This document shows positions 23,673 through 32,835 of a stretch of DNA of 64,000 bases, in pieces. The DNA comes from Streptomyces sp. NRRL S-455 (GTDB lineage Bacteria; Actinomycetota; Actinomycetes; Streptomycetales; Streptomycetaceae): contig NZ_JOCT01000018.1 in NCBI RefSeq assembly GCF_000717875.1, forward strand, positions 1 through 64,000. The letters are read 5' to 3'. The notes beneath the pieces were generated by a model that searched no databases, had not been told where the DNA came from, and saw nothing but the letters and a program-made list of their open reading frames with translations. Numbering within the stretch: the first letter of the stretch is position 1; the number at the start of each line of letters is the position of its first letter. Position numbers and translations under genes: made by a program.

Positions 23673-25424
23673 TCAGGCCTCCTTGGGGTCGACGGGGACG
23701 GCAGGACGGCGGGTGCGGCGCAGCGGCGGCTGGACACCCAGGCTCTTCGGGTCGAGGCCGGACCACTTGTGGCCGTTCGCGAAGAACGGGCGGCGGGCCA
23801 TGAGCGTCAGCAGCGGCTTGGTGAAGAAGAACACCACGACCACGTCGAGCAGGGTGGTCAGACCGAGCGTGAACGCGAAGCCCTGGACCTTGCCGACGGT
23901 GACGATGAAGAGCACGGCGGCGGCCAGGAACGAGACGAAGTCGGAGACCAGGATGGTGCGCCGGGCGCGCGGCCAGGCCCGCTCGACGGCGGGGCGCAGC
24001 GAGCGGCCCTCGCGGATCTCGTCACGGACGCGTTCGAAGTAGACGATGAACGAGTCCGCCGTGATGCCGATGGCGACGATGGCGCCGCAGACGGCCGGCA
24101 GGTTCAGCGCGAAGCCGATGGTGGGGCCGAGCAGCGACATGATCGTGTAGGTCAGCGCGGCCGATACCAGCAGCGAGAGGATCGCGATGAACGACAGGCC
24201 GCGGTAGTAGACCAGCAGGTAGATGACGACCAGCGCGAGGCCGATGGCGCCGGCGATGAGACCGGCCTCCAGCTGCTCGCCGCCGAGCGCGGCGGTCACC
24301 GTGGTGACGCTGTCCTCCTCGAAGGACAGCGGCAGGGCTCCGTACGACAGCATGTTGGCGAGACTCTTGGCCTCCTCCTGGGTGAAGCTGCCGGAGATCT
24401 GCGCGTTGCCGCCGCCGATGGCGGTCTGGACGAACGGGTGGGAGACGACCTCGTCGTCCAGAACGATCGCGAACTCGTTCTGCGGGGTGGTCTGCTGCGC
24501 GAGCTTGCCGGTGATGTCGGCGAACTTCTTGGTGCCCGCGGAGTTGAAGGTCATGTCGACCTGCCAGCCCCCGGCACCCTGGGTGTTGAGGCTCGCCTGG
24601 GCCTTCTTGATCTCGGTGCCGTCGACGGCGACCGGGCCGAGAAGGAACTTGCTCCATGCCGTGCCGTCCTGCCCGCAGGCGACGGTGGGCTGGTCGTTCT
24701 TGGCCGCCTTGCCCGCGGTGGCACGCTGCTTCGGGTCGGAGCAGTCGAGGGCCGCGTACTCCTTCTCCAGCCCGCCGGACGGGGAGCCGGTGGTGCTCGA
24801 CGGCGAGGGGCTGCCGGAGGCCTTGGGGCTGTCGTCGGCGGACGGTGTGGCGTCCGCCTTCAGCGCGTCGGTCACGGCACGGCCCTGAGAGGTGGCGGAG
24901 GCCGACGGGCTCGGGGAGCCGGACGTCGCGGAGTCCTTGGCCTTTTCGGAGCCGGACGCGCTCGGGGAGGCGCTCCCACCGGAGCTCGCGCTCGGGGTGG
25001 GCGCAGCCTCGCCGGGGGCGGCCTCGCGCTGCAGGACCGGGCGGAAGTAGAGCTTGGCGGTGGTGCCGACCTGATCCCGGGCTTCCTTGGAGTTGGTGCC
25101 CTTGGGGATGTTGACGATGATGTTCTTGTTGCCCTGGGTCTGTACCTCGGACTCCGAGACGCCCAGACCATTGACACGGCGTTCCATGATCTCGACCGCG
25201 GTGTCCATGTTGGTCTTGTTGATGGCGTTTTCCTGGCCGGGCTCGGCGACCGCGCGGAGCGTGATGCTGGTACCGCCGGCCAGGTCGATGCCGAGACGGG
25301 GCTTCGTGTGCCCCGAGGCGAACATTCCACCGGTGAGCGCCGCGATGGCGATCAGGATCAGGACCAGCGAGCGCCCCGGCTTGCTCTGGGCGCTCGCGTT
25401 CCGGCCCTTTTTAGGTGTGGCCAC
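23673..25424 (-). CDS. secD: Protein translocase subunit SecD
   Basis: 583 residues. First membrane helix at about 20-38, then the P1 extracytoplasmic domain (GIDLAGGTSITLRAV early), then five clustered helices containing the GAIVAIGITADSFIVYFERV segment with the proton-pathway Asp. A Ser/Ala/Pro-rich low-complexity insertion of about 90 residues (roughly 135-225) interrupts the periplasmic-type region. GTG start at 25424. secF follows after 1 bp. A strong hairpin separates it from yajC upstream. Confidence 0.95.
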   Translation of the reverse strand: MATPKKGRNASAQSKPGRSLVLILIAIAALTGGMFASGHTKPRLGIDLAGGTSITLRAVAEPGQENAINKTNMDTAVEIMERRVNGLGVSESEVQTQGNKNIIVNIPKGTNSKEARDQVGTTAKLYFRPVLQREAAPGEAAPTPSASSGGSASPSASGSEKAKDSATSGSPSPSASATSQGRAVTDALKADATPSADDSPKASGSPSPSSTTGSPSGGLEKEYAALDCSDPKQRATAGKAAKNDQPTVACGQDGTAWSKFLLGPVAVDGTEIKKAQASLNTQGAGGWQVDMTFNSAGTKKFADITGKLAQQTTPQNEFAIVLDDEVVSHPFVQTAIGGGNAQISGSFTQEEAKSLANMLSYGALPLSFEEDSVTTVTAALGGEQLEAGLIAGAIGLALVVIYLLVYYRGLSFIAILSLLVSAALTYTIMSLLGPTIGFALNLPAVCGAIVAIGITADSFIVYFERVRDEIREGRSLRPAVERAWPRARRTILVSDFVSFLAAAVLFIVTVGKVQGFAFTLGLTTLLDVVVVFFFTKPLLTLMARRPFFANGHKWSGLDPKSLGVQPPLRRTRRPAVPVDPKEA

Positions 25425-25509
25425 CTTCTCGTACTCCCTCTCGGGCCGCCGCGCTCCGGATCGGCGGACGGGCGGCCATGACTAAGGTCGGGATTCCGTG
25501 CGAGCTGGG

Positions 25510-25554
25510 CGTGTCCCGGGGTGCGCGGGACTGGCCCGCGCACCCCGGGACACG
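25510..25554 (-). terminator. Perfect 20-bp hairpin immediately after yajC
   Basis: The arms 25510-25529 and 25535-25554 are exact complements with loop actgg. It begins 1 bp after the yajC stop and stands 86 bp before the secD start, so it should limit read-through from yajC into secD. Confidence 0.88.
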
Positions 25555-25555
25555 A

Positions 25556-26053
25556 CTACTTCGCGTCGGAGTCGCCGTCGGTCTTCTTCGGCTCTTCGTC
25601 CGTCTTCGCCTCGCCGGCCGGGGAGTCGTCGGCGGGCTCGTCGCCGGCGTCCTTCTTGCCGAGGTCGACGGCCTTGTCGTCAGCGGTGGCGTCGGCGGCG
25701 GAGTCGCCGGTCTCGGTGAGGGAGGAGGCGTCGTCCGGGACGAGGTCGGCGTCGGACTTCAGGTCGTGCTCGATGCCGTGGACGATGCGGTTGTACTCGT
25801 CGTCGGTGAGGACGGCACCGATGGCGTTCTTGGCGAAGAGGAGCTCGACGCCCGGTCCGGCGTCGACGAGGACGGTGTCCTCGTTCACCTCCTTGACCGT
25901 GGCGTACATGCCCCCGATGGTGCGGACACCGCTGCCGGGCTGCATTTGGTTCCGCATCTCCACGGCCTGCTGCTGCTTCTTCTTGGCCGACCGGGTCATC
26001 AGGAACATGGCCCCGATGAGCACGATGAACGGGAGGAGGGTCAGGAGACTCAC
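25556..26053 (-). CDS. yajC: Preprotein translocase subunit YajC
   Basis: 165 residues. A single N-terminal membrane helix (LLTLLPFIVLIGAMFLM) precedes a basic stretch (RSAKKKQQQAVEMRNQM), and the YajC core follows (GSGVRTIGGMYATVKEV). Residues after about 105 form an acidic, Asp/Glu/Lys-rich tail absent from enterobacterial YajC. It associates with SecDF. GTG start at 26053. Confidence 0.94.
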   Translation of the reverse strand: MSLLTLLPFIVLIGAMFLMTRSAKKKQQQAVEMRNQMQPGSGVRTIGGMYATVKEVNEDTVLVDAGPGVELLFAKNAIGAVLTDDEYNRIVHGIEHDLKSDADLVPDDASSLTETGDSAADATADDKAVDLGKKDAGDEPADDSPAGEAKTDEEPKKTDGDSDAK

Positions 26054-26237
26054 GGGTCGGTACTTCCTTCACACGACCGCGCTGTGAGCGGCCAGCTGGT
26101 TGGGGGTCTGTACGCCGCCGACAAAGGCGGCATCGGCGGAGTCTAAGCGAGTCCGCGCGCATGGAACAACGCCCAGCATGGCACCGGGGTTCCTGCTCCG
26201 GCCACTGACCTCGCCGTCCGGACGTGTGACGGCGCCG

Positions 26238-27332
26238 TCACGCCCCGAACAGGTCCTGTTGTCCGTTTCCCCCGGTCTGGGAGCGCGGCGGGGTGAGGCC
26301 GAGATGCGCCCATGCGGCGGGGGTGGCAACCCGGCCTCGCGGGGTGCGGGCGAGCAGTCCCTCCCGCACCAGGAAGGGCTCGGCGACCTCTTCCACGGTC
26401 TCACGCTCCTCCCCCACCGCGACAGCGAGCGTGGACAGGCCGACCGGGCCTCCGCCGAACAGCTTGAGCAGGGCTTCGAGCACGCCCCGGTCGAGGCGGT
26501 CGAGGCCGCGCTCGTCCACCTCGTAGACGGCGAGGGCGGCCGCCGCGATGTCCTTGGTGATCAGCCCGTCGGCCTTGACCTGCGCGTAGTCCCGGACGCG
26601 GCGCAGCAGCCGGTTGGCGATGCGGGGCGTGCCGCGGGAGCGGCCGGCGATCTCTGCGGCGCCGTCCGGCTCGACCTCGACCTCGAGGAGGTTCGCCGAG
26701 CGGTGGATGACCCGCTCCAGTTCGGCCGGTTCGTAGAACTCCATGTGAGCGGTGAAGCCGAAGCGGTCGCGCAGCGGGGGCGGCAGCAGGCCCGCGCGGG
26801 TGGTGGCACCGACCAGGGTGAACGGGGGCAGCTCCAGCGGGATGGCGGTGGCTCCGGGGCCCTTGCCGACGATGACGTCGACGCGGAAGTCCTCCATCGC
26901 CATGTACAGCATCTCCTCGGCAGGCCGGGACATGCGGTGGATCTCGTCGAGGAAGAGGACCTCGCCCTCCTGGAGGGAGGAGAGGATCGCGGCGAGGTCG
27001 CCGGCGTGCTGGATGGCGGGGCCGGAGGTGATGCGGATGGGGGCGCCCATCTCGGCCGCGATGATCATCGACAGGGTGGTCTTGCCGAGGCCGGGGGCGC
27101 CGGAGAGCAGCACGTGGTCCGCGGTGGCGCCACGCGCACGTGCGGCGCGCAGAACGAGGTCGAGCTGTTCGCGGACCTTCTCCTGGCCGATGAACTCGTC
27201 CAGGTCCTTGGGGCGCAGGGCGGCCTCGACGGCCTGGTCCTCGCCGTCGGCGACCGAGCCCACCAGCCGCTCCGCGGCGGGGCCGACGAGCCGCTCGCCG
27301 CCGGGTGTGTCGGTCGTGTCGTCCCAGTTCAT
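26238..27332 (-). CDS. ruvB: Holliday junction branch-migration helicase RuvB
   Basis: 364 residues. AAA+ motor of the RuvAB complex. Walker [10 protein letters not shown] is near residue 76, Walker [10 protein letters not shown] near 126, sensor ATTRAGLL near 172, and the winged-helix C-terminus contains TPRGRVATP. The N-terminal ~35 residues are a variable extension before [15 protein letters not shown]. It is the last gene of ruvC-ruvA-ruvB, 25 bp after ruvA. Confidence 0.97.
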   Translation of the reverse strand: MNWDDTTDTPGGERLVGPAAERLVGSVADGEDQAVEAALRPKDLDEFIGQEKVREQLDLVLRAARARGATADHVLLSGAPGLGKTTLSMIIAAEMGAPIRITSGPAIQHAGDLAAILSSLQEGEVLFLDEIHRMSRPAEEMLYMAMEDFRVDVIVGKGPGATAIPLELPPFTLVGATTRAGLLPPPLRDRFGFTAHMEFYEPAELERVIHRSANLLEVEVEPDGAAEIAGRSRGTPRIANRLLRRVRDYAQVKADGLITKDIAAAALAVYEVDERGLDRLDRGVLEALLKLFGGGPVGLSTLAVAVGEERETVEEVAEPFLVREGLLARTPRGRVATPAAWAHLGLTPPRSQTGGNGQQDLFGA

Positions 27333-27357
27333 ATGCAGTGCCTCAGCAAGTCGTGGA

Positions 27358-27963
27358 TCAGCGGGCGCGGTTCAGGGTCTGCAGGGCCGCCTTCAGCAGC
27401 TGTCCCACCTGGGGCGTGCCCTCGGCGGCCTCGGCCTGCGGGGCCACGGCGGTCACCGCCTCGTCGGCCTCCCGGGTCGCGTACCCGAGGCCGATCAGGG
27501 CGGCGTGCAGCTGGTCGCGCCAGCCGGTGCTGACGGGTGCGCCGACGGCGGGCGCGCCGACCGGCTCACCGAGCCGGTCCTTCAGCTCCAGGAGCAGCTT
27601 CTGCGCGCCCTTCTTGCCGATGCCGGGGACGGCGGTGAGGGCCTTCTCGTCGGCGGTGGCGACGGCCCTGCGCAGGGCGTCCGGCGCGTGCACGGCCAGC
27701 ATGGCCTGGGCGAGCCTCGGGCCGACGCCGCTCGCGGTCTGGAGCAGCTCGAAGACCTGCCGCTCGTCGTCGTCCGCGAAACCGTACAGGGTGAGCGAGT
27801 CCTCGCGTACGACGAGGGAGGTGTGCAGCTTGGCGGGCCGGCCCGTACGGAGCGTGGACAGCGTGTTCGGCGTGCACTGCACGGCCATGCCGACGCCGCC
27901 GACCTCGACGACCGCGGCGTCGGGGGCGAGCGCGGCGACCGTGCCGCTGACGAAGGCGATCAT
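27358..27963 (-). CDS. ruvA: Holliday junction branch-migration protein RuvA
   Basis: 201 residues. The N-terminal OB-like domain begins [10 protein letters not shown]. Two helix-hairpin-helix motifs follow ([17 protein letters not shown] and [20 protein letters not shown]). The C-terminal domain III that contacts RuvB has [18 protein letters not shown] at 27963 overlaps the ruvC stop by 4 bp. Confidence 0.97.
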   Translation of the reverse strand: MIAFVSGTVAALAPDAAVVEVGGVGMAVQCTPNTLSTLRTGRPAKLHTSLVVREDSLTLYGFADDDERQVFELLQTASGVGPRLAQAMLAVHAPDALRRAVATADEKALTAVPGIGKKGAQKLLLELKDRLGEPVGAPAVGAPVSTGWRDQLHAALIGLGYATREADEAVTAVAPQAEAAEGTPQVGQLLKAALQTLNRAR

Positions 27964-28499
27964 GCCGTTCGGCCTTTCGGTGCTGTGGCGGTGCGCAGGG
28001 CGACGGCCTGCTGGAGTCGGTTCTGCGCGGGGGCGCGCCAGATGTGACAGATGGCGAGGGCGAGGGCGTCGGCCGCGTCGGCGGGCTTGGGCGGTGCGCT
28101 GAGCCGCAGCAGCCGGGTCACCATGGCACCCACCTGGGCCTTGTCGGCCCGGCCACTGCCGGTGACGGCGGCCTTGACCTCGCTCGGGGTGTGCAGGGCG
28201 ACGGGGATCCCGCGACGGGCGGCGCAGAGCATGGCGACGGCGCTGGCCTGGGCGGTGCCCATCACCGTACGGACGTTGTGCTGGCTGAAGACGCGCTCGA
28301 CGGCCACGAACTCCGGCCGGTGCTCGTCCAGCCACTGCTCGATGCCCTGCTCGATGGCGACCAGGCGGTGGCCGAGGTCGGCGTCCGCGGGCGTCCGGAC
28401 GACGCCGACGCCGACCATGGTGAGCGGCCGTCCGGCGACGCCCTCGACCACGCCGACACCACACCGGGTGAGCCCCGGGTCCACCCCCAGCACGCGCAC
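27960..28499 (-). CDS. ruvC: Holliday junction resolvase RuvC
   Basis: 179 residues. RNase H-fold endonuclease that cuts Holliday junctions. The catalytic acids are visible: Asp in [12 protein letters not shown], Glu in [14 protein letters not shown], and the late pair in [18 protein letters not shown] start at 28499. First gene of a coupled ruvCAB operon. Confidence 0.97.
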   Translation of the reverse strand: MRVLGVDPGLTRCGVGVVEGVAGRPLTMVGVGVVRTPADADLGHRLVAIEQGIEQWLDEHRPEFVAVERVFSQHNVRTVMGTAQASAVAMLCAARRGIPVALHTPSEVKAAVTGSGRADKAQVGAMVTRLLRLSAPPKPADAADALALAICHIWRAPAQNRLQQAVALRTATAPKGRTA

Positions 28500-28641
28500 G
28501 CGCCCCTCCCCTTTCTGCGGCTAACCCGCCGCCGCTCTCGCGGACCTGGCTGAGCACCGTCGTGGTTCCTCAATTGATGGTCGCGGTCCGTGGACGGTGA
28601 TCTTGACCAAGCCAGGCTATCCGCTGCCACCGACAACGACA

Positions 28642-28673
28642 GCGGGCCGGAAGACTTGTGTCCTCCGGCCCGC
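28642..28673 (-). terminator. GC hairpin downstream of yebC
   Basis: 10-bp arms gcgggccgga (28642-28651) and tccggcccgc (28664-28673) around 12 nt. It lies 44 bp past the yebC stop and upstream of ruvC. Confidence 0.7.
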
Positions 28674-28680
28674 CGAGATC

Positions 28681-28713
28681 GCGGCATTCGCGGCATTCGC
28701 GGCATTCGCGGCA
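28681..28713. repeat. 9-bp tandem repeat, 3.7 copies
   Basis: The unit gcggcattc occurs three times in a row (28681-28707), followed by the partial copy gcggca. It lies between the yebC stop (28717) and its terminator. A simple replication-slippage array with no coding content. Confidence 0.9.
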
Positions 28714-28716
28714 GCG

Positions 28717-29469
28717 TTACGCGCCGACCTTCTCCATGACCTCGTCGCTGACGTCGAAGTTGGCGAAGACGTTCTGCACGTCGTCGCTGTCCTCCAGCGC
28801 GTCGATCAGCTTGAAGATCTTCTTGGCGCCCTCCTCGTCCAGCTCGACCTGCATGGTCGGGACGAAGTTGGCGTCGGCTGAGTCGTAGTCGATGCCGGCG
28901 TCCTGCAGTGCGGTGCGGACCGCGACCAGGTCGGTGGCCTCGCTGAGGACCTCGAAGCTCTCACCGAGGTCGTTGACCTCCTCGGCGCCCGCGTCGAGCA
29001 CGGCGGTCAGCACGTCGTCCTCGGTCAGCTCGCCCTTGGGGACGATGACGACGCCCTTGCGGTTGAAGAGGTACGACACCGAGCCCGGGTCGGCCATGGA
29101 GCCGCCGTTGCGGGTCATGGCGACGCGAACCTCGGAGGCGGCGCGGTTGCGGTTGTCGGTGAGGCACTCGATGAGCACCGCGACGCCGTTCGGGCCATAG
29201 CCCTCGTACATGATCGTCTCGTAGTCGGCGCCGCCGGCCTCCAGGCCCGCGCCGCGCTTGACCGCGGAGTCGATGTTCTTGTTGGGGACCGACGACTTCT
29301 TCGCCTTCTGGATGGCGTCGTACAGCGTCGGGTTGCCCTCGGGGTCGGCGCCACCCATCCGGGCCGCCACCTCGATGTTCTTGATCAGCTTCGCGAAGAG
29401 CTTGCCGCGCTTGGCATCGATGACGGCCTTCTTGTGCTTCGTCGTGGCCCATTTAGAGTGGCCGGACAT
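28717..29469 (-). CDS. yebC: YebC/PmpR family protein
   Basis: 250 residues, full length. The signature N-terminus ([20 protein letters not shown]) and [19 protein letters not shown] are present. YebC-family members have been described as transcriptional regulators and more recently as translation factors that relieve ribosome stalling; which applies here cannot be read from the sequence. It sits between pdxT and ruvC, its conserved neighbours. Confidence 0.95.
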   Translation of the reverse strand: MSGHSKWATTKHKKAVIDAKRGKLFAKLIKNIEVAARMGGADPEGNPTLYDAIQKAKKSSVPNKNIDSAVKRGAGLEAGGADYETIMYEGYGPNGVAVLIECLTDNRNRAASEVRVAMTRNGGSMADPGSVSYLFNRKGVVIVPKGELTEDDVLTAVLDAGAEEVNDLGESFEVLSEATDLVAVRTALQDAGIDYDSADANFVPTMQVELDEEGAKKIFKLIDALEDSDDVQNVFANFDVSDEVMEKVGA

Positions 29470-29520
29470 CTGCCTGTCTCCTTCGCGTAACCCATCTCAG
29501 CAACGAACGCAGGAATCCTA

Positions 29521-30126
29521 CTAGGAGTCGGCTGCCCGGTTCTCGCGCACCATCTCGGCGAACAGGGCGTGCAGGCGGTGGTCGCCGGTCAGTTCCGGGT
29601 GGAACGACGTCGCCAGCGCGTTGCCCTGGCGGACGGCGACGATGTGGCCGTCGTGCTCGGCGAGCACCTCGGCCCCGGCGCCGACGGACTCGACCCAGGG
29701 GGCGCGGATGAAGACGCCCTCCACGGGGTCGCCCTCGACGCCCTTGACCTGTACTGCCGCCTCGAAGGACTCGTTCTGCCGGCCGAAGGCGTTGCGGCGC
29801 ACGATCATGTCGATGCCGCCGATGGTCTCCTGTCCCGAGCGGGGATCGAGGATCTTGTCGGCGAGCATGATCATGCCGGCGCAGGTGCCGTAGACGGGCA
29901 GCCCGTCGCGCACTCGCGCGCGGAGGGGCTCCATCACCCCGAACAGCACGGCCAGCTTGGAGATGGTGGTGGACTCGCCGCCGGGGATGACGAGGCCGTC
30001 CACCTCGGCGAGTTCTTCGGGGCGCCGCACCGGCCTGGCCACGGCGTCGGCCGCGGCCAGGGCGACGAGGTGCTCCCGTACGTCGCCCTGGAGGGCCAGG
30101 ACGCCGATCACAGGTGCTTCGGTCAT
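29521..30126 (-). CDS. pdxT: Pyridoxal 5'-phosphate synthase glutaminase subunit
   Basis: 201 residues. Class I glutaminase that feeds ammonia to PdxS. The catalytic Cys is in YGTCAGMI near residue 82, the His-Glu pair is in [10 protein letters not shown] near 180, and [11 protein letters not shown] is the oxyanion region. ATG at 30126, 14 bp after pdxS. Confidence 0.96.
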   Translation of the reverse strand: MTEAPVIGVLALQGDVREHLVALAAADAVARPVRRPEELAEVDGLVIPGGESTTISKLAVLFGVMEPLRARVRDGLPVYGTCAGMIMLADKILDPRSGQETIGGIDMIVRRNAFGRQNESFEAAVQVKGVEGDPVEGVFIRAPWVESVGAGAEVLAEHDGHIVAVRQGNALATSFHPELTGDHRLHALFAEMVRENRAADS

Positions 30127-30140
30127 GTCTCTGATGTGCC

Positions 30141-31046
30141 TTACCAGCCGCGGTTGGCGTAGCGCTCGGCCTCGGGCAGGGTGTCGCAGTTGATGCCGAC
30201 CATGGCCTCGCCGAGGTTGCGGGACGCGTCCGCGATGATCTTCGGGTCGTCGTAGAAGGTGGTCGCCTTGACGATGGCGGCGGCCCGCTTGGCCGGGTCC
30301 CCGGACTTGAAGATGCCGGACCCGACGAAGACGCCCTCGGCGCCGAGCTGGCGCATGAGCGCGGCGTCGGCGGGGGTGGCGACGCCACCGGCGGAGAACA
30401 GCACGACGGGGAGCTTGCCGAGCTCGGCGACCTCCTTGACCAGCTCGTACGGGGCCCGCAGCTCCTTGGCGGCGGCGTACAGCTCGTGGTTGTCGAAGCC
30501 ACGCAGCTTGGCGATCTCGTTCTTGATCTGGCGCAGGTGGCGGACGGCCTCGACGACGTTGCCGGTGCCGGCCTCGCCCTTGGAACGGATCATCGCGGCG
30601 CCCTCGGCGATGCGGCGCAGGGCCTCGCCCAGGTTGGTGGCACCGCAGACGAACGGCGTGGTGAAGGCCCACTTGTCGGAGTGGTTGACCTCGTCGGCCG
30701 GGGTCAGGACCTCGGACTCGTCGATGTAGTCGACGCCGAGGGACTGCAGCACCTGGGCCTCGACGAAGTGGCCGATGCGGGACTTGGCCATCACCGGGAT
30801 GGAGACGGCCTCGATGATGCCCTCGATCATGTCCGGGTCGGACATGCGGGCCACGCCGCCGTCCTTGCGGATGTCGGCCGGGACCCGCTCCAGGGCCATG
30901 ACCGCGACGGCTCCCGCGTCCTCGGCGATCTTCGCCTGCTCCGGCGTGACGACGTCCATGATGACGCCGCCCTTGAGCTGCTCGGCCATGCCGCGCTTCA
31001 CACGGGCGGTGCCGGTCTCGGGGGCCTGGTTCTCGGAGATGGACAC
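30141..31046 (-). CDS. pdxS: Pyridoxal 5'-phosphate synthase lyase subunit
   Basis: 301 residues. A (beta/alpha)8 enzyme that makes PLP from ribose 5-phosphate, glyceraldehyde 3-phosphate and ammonia. Strong family sequence: [40 protein letters not shown] and [13 protein letters not shown] with its catalytic Lys. GTG start at 31046 with GAGGT upstream. First gene of pdxST. The 259 bp upstream must hold its promoter; no riboswitch-like fold was recognised. Confidence 0.97.
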   Translation of the reverse strand: MSISENQAPETGTARVKRGMAEQLKGGVIMDVVTPEQAKIAEDAGAVAVMALERVPADIRKDGGVARMSDPDMIEGIIEAVSIPVMAKSRIGHFVEAQVLQSLGVDYIDESEVLTPADEVNHSDKWAFTTPFVCGATNLGEALRRIAEGAAMIRSKGEAGTGNVVEAVRHLRQIKNEIAKLRGFDNHELYAAAKELRAPYELVKEVAELGKLPVVLFSAGGVATPADAALMRQLGAEGVFVGSGIFKSGDPAKRAAAIVKATTFYDDPKIIADASRNLGEAMVGINCDTLPEAERYANRGW

Positions 31047-31271
31047 GGGTGACCTCGCTGAGTGAAAGGGGGTTACTGCAAGCACCGAGGAAACGTGAGG
31101 GGAACAGGCCACATCAAGGGCCAATAGGAAGCCGGTGGATTCTTTTCGGCGAGCGGCCGTTCACCAAGGGTCGGTCACCTCGGCGTGGTCCTCGGGCCTT
31201 GCGCGCTCGGAAGGCCCCGTCGGACGTGGATCCGAAGCCCGTCCCCAGCCCGGCACCAGGAAACGACGGAG

Positions 31272-31295
31272 GGTCCGACCGCAAGTTGCCGGACC
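31272..31295 (-). terminator. Weak hairpin after the orphan 96-residue gene
   Basis: 6-bp arms ggtccg (31272-31277) and cggacc (31290-31295) around 12 nt, 11 bp past the stop at 31306. The stem is short, so this is tentative. Confidence 0.35.
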
Positions 31296-31305
31296 GCACG
31301 CACGA

Positions 31306-31596
31306 CTAATCGCCAATGAAGATCAGGTAGCCCGAGCGGCGGATCGCTTGGTGAGCCTCCTCGATGACACGCCTCACCACCGGGGTCTTCTCCTCCTCTC
31401 GCAGCTCTTCCAGCTCCACCACAAGGCGCTCCAGCTGGGGGGTGTTGAACATCGTGAGGTCGTACGGCGAGATGCCCCGCCGCAGGCTGCTCTCCGGCGC
31501 TCGCGCGCACAAGGCGAGGAACGAATCCTCCACATCGTCACCGAACTCCTCGACGACATCCTGCGCGCGGTTCAGTCTCCGCATGCCCAGACCCAT
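31306..31596 (-). CDS. Hypothetical 96-residue helical protein
   Basis: Soluble, charged and mostly helical. It begins MGLGMRRLNRAQDVVEEFGD, has a central SPYDLTMFNTPQLERLVVELEEL amphipathic stretch and ends RRSGYLIFIGD. One Cys. The start at 31596 has GGAG about 7 nt upstream. I do not recognise a family. It stands alone between pdxS and a toxin remnant on the opposite strand, at a place where the conserved gene order is interrupted. An antitoxin-like or regulatory role is conceivable but not supported by motif. Confidence 0.6.
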   Translation of the reverse strand: MGLGMRRLNRAQDVVEEFGDDVEDSFLALCARAPESSLRRGISPYDLTMFNTPQLERLVVELEELREEEKTPVVRRVIEEAHQAIRRSGYLIFIGD

Positions 31597-31783
31597 GCCG
31601 GCTCTCCTCTCTCGTTTCAGGGTGTCGGAGGAATCGGGTACATCGTCAGCAGATCCCCGTACACGCTCACCACGATGGTGACGCAGTGGGTTTCCCGCTC
31701 TCCGCTGTCCCTGGAGGACTTGCGAACTTCTTCTTGGGGTCGAGGCAGACGCTCTTCTCACGGTAGGCCGAACCACCGTTCGC

Positions 31784-32089
31784 GTGGCTCCCCCCTGGTC
31801 CGACATCAGCGGTCTGGGCGTCGAAGTGGTAGTAGGCGCCATGGAAGGACTGCCCTTTGAAGGCGTGCTGCGGTTCGCGTTCCCGCGTCCAGGCTTTACC
31901 CCTTGCACGTGGCTGACCACCGTGTCCCGGGACGACCTGATCGAGCGGGCGGGCGCCCTGTCCTCAGCGAAGCTCAGCGAGATCGAGGATGCCCTCCGAC
32001 TCGGTGAACAGGAGAAGGAGTGGACCCCGGCGACGACCGCGAAGCTCAGCGAGACAAGGGACGCCCTCCGTCTCGGCGGACTCGCGTAG
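31784..32089 (+). pseudogene. MazF/PemK-like toxin, 5'-truncated remnant with duplicated C-terminus
   Basis: The readable frame gives 101 residues. SDISGLGVEVVVGAMEGLPF, then FPRPGFTPCTWLTT and VSRDDLIERAGALSSAKL, resemble the C-terminal two-thirds of a MazF/PemK subfamily. The N-terminal region expected to carry an RRGDIW-type motif is absent: the frame stays open to about 31682, but its translation there does not look toxin-like. Near the end the module AKLSE...DALRLG is repeated (31963-32001 and 32038-32082). No antitoxin gene directly precedes it. A decayed, probably inactive type II toxin is the simplest reading. Confidence 0.55.
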
Positions 32090-32205
32090 GCCGAGACGGA
32101 ACGGACGCCCCCGATGGCGGGGTCGATCTCGTCCAGACGATCGACGCTGGCCACCTGTCTCCTCGGCGCCCCTCACCCTCGAGATCACGATCTACGGCTG
32201 GAGTA

Positions 32206-32748
32206 CTAGGCGGCCCGCTCCACCAATGCCGCCGGAGGCTCGTCGTCCATTTCGAAGGCCAGAGGGAAAGGCGCGTGGCCGGCCAGGCGGAACCAGCGCA
32301 CCTTGCGGTGCCGGCGCAGGGCCCTGGCCGCCCGTACGGCGTCGTTGTGGAAGCGCCGGGCCATCGGGACCCGGCGGACGGCCTCGGTGAGCTCCCGGGC
32401 CGCCTCCTCGCCCCCGGGCGCCTCGCGTACGGCCTCCACCTGCGCGGGCTCGGCGAACACGGCGCGCAGGGCCTGGCTCAGCTCGCTCTCGGCGACCTCC
32501 CGCTGTTCCTCCTCGGCCTGCCGGGCGGCGTGGGCGGCCTCGTAGAGCACGATCGAGGCGGCCGGGTCGAGCACCCCGGAGGTGGCCAGTTCCTGTGCCA
32601 CCGAGGCCCGGCGCAGCAGTTGCGCGTCCAGGGCGGCCCGGGCGGCGTCGATCCGGGCGTGGAGGCGGTCGAGGCGCCCGGCGGTCCAGCTCAGGTAGAG
32701 CCCGATCGCCACCAGGGCCACGGCGATCCAGATGAGAGTGGTGGTCAC
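32206..32748 (-). CDS. Membrane-anchored hypothetical protein, LemA-like N-terminus
   Basis: About 180 residues. An N-terminal membrane helix (TLIWIAVALVAIGLYLSW) is followed by a helical bundle region (RLDRLHARIDAARAALDAQL, EEEQREVAESELSQALRAVF) reminiscent of LemA. The C-terminus (VRWFRLAGHAPFPLAFEMDD) is well conserved-looking. GTG at 32748 is chosen so the helix is at the N-terminus; an in-frame GTG at 32793 would add 15 residues. It lies 87 bp downstream of the mannosyltransferase gene. Function unknown. Confidence 0.7.
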   Translation of the reverse strand: MTTTLIWIAVALVAIGLYLSWTAGRLDRLHARIDAARAALDAQLLRRASVAQELATSGVLDPAASIVLYEAAHAARQAEEEQREVAESELSQALRAVFAEPAQVEAVREAPGGEEAARELTEAVRRVPMARRFHNDAVRAARALRRHRKVRWFRLAGHAPFPLAFEMDDEPPAALVERAA

Positions 32749-32835
32749 GGGCGGCAAGGCTAGCGCCAGGGCCGGTCCGTCCGTGCGCCCCACCCCGTCC
32801 CGCGCACCGGCTGGAAATGCCCCCGCGGCCCGGTG

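Noticed and set aside
31047..31305. Riboswitch upstream of pdxS
   Set aside because: No recognisable conserved riboswitch fold; only ordinary GC stems are seen.
31135..31860. 241-residue plus-strand frame over the orphan gene and toxin remnant
   Set aside because: Low-complexity Arg/Ser-rich translation without binding site or motif; it conflicts with the better supported minus-strand gene.
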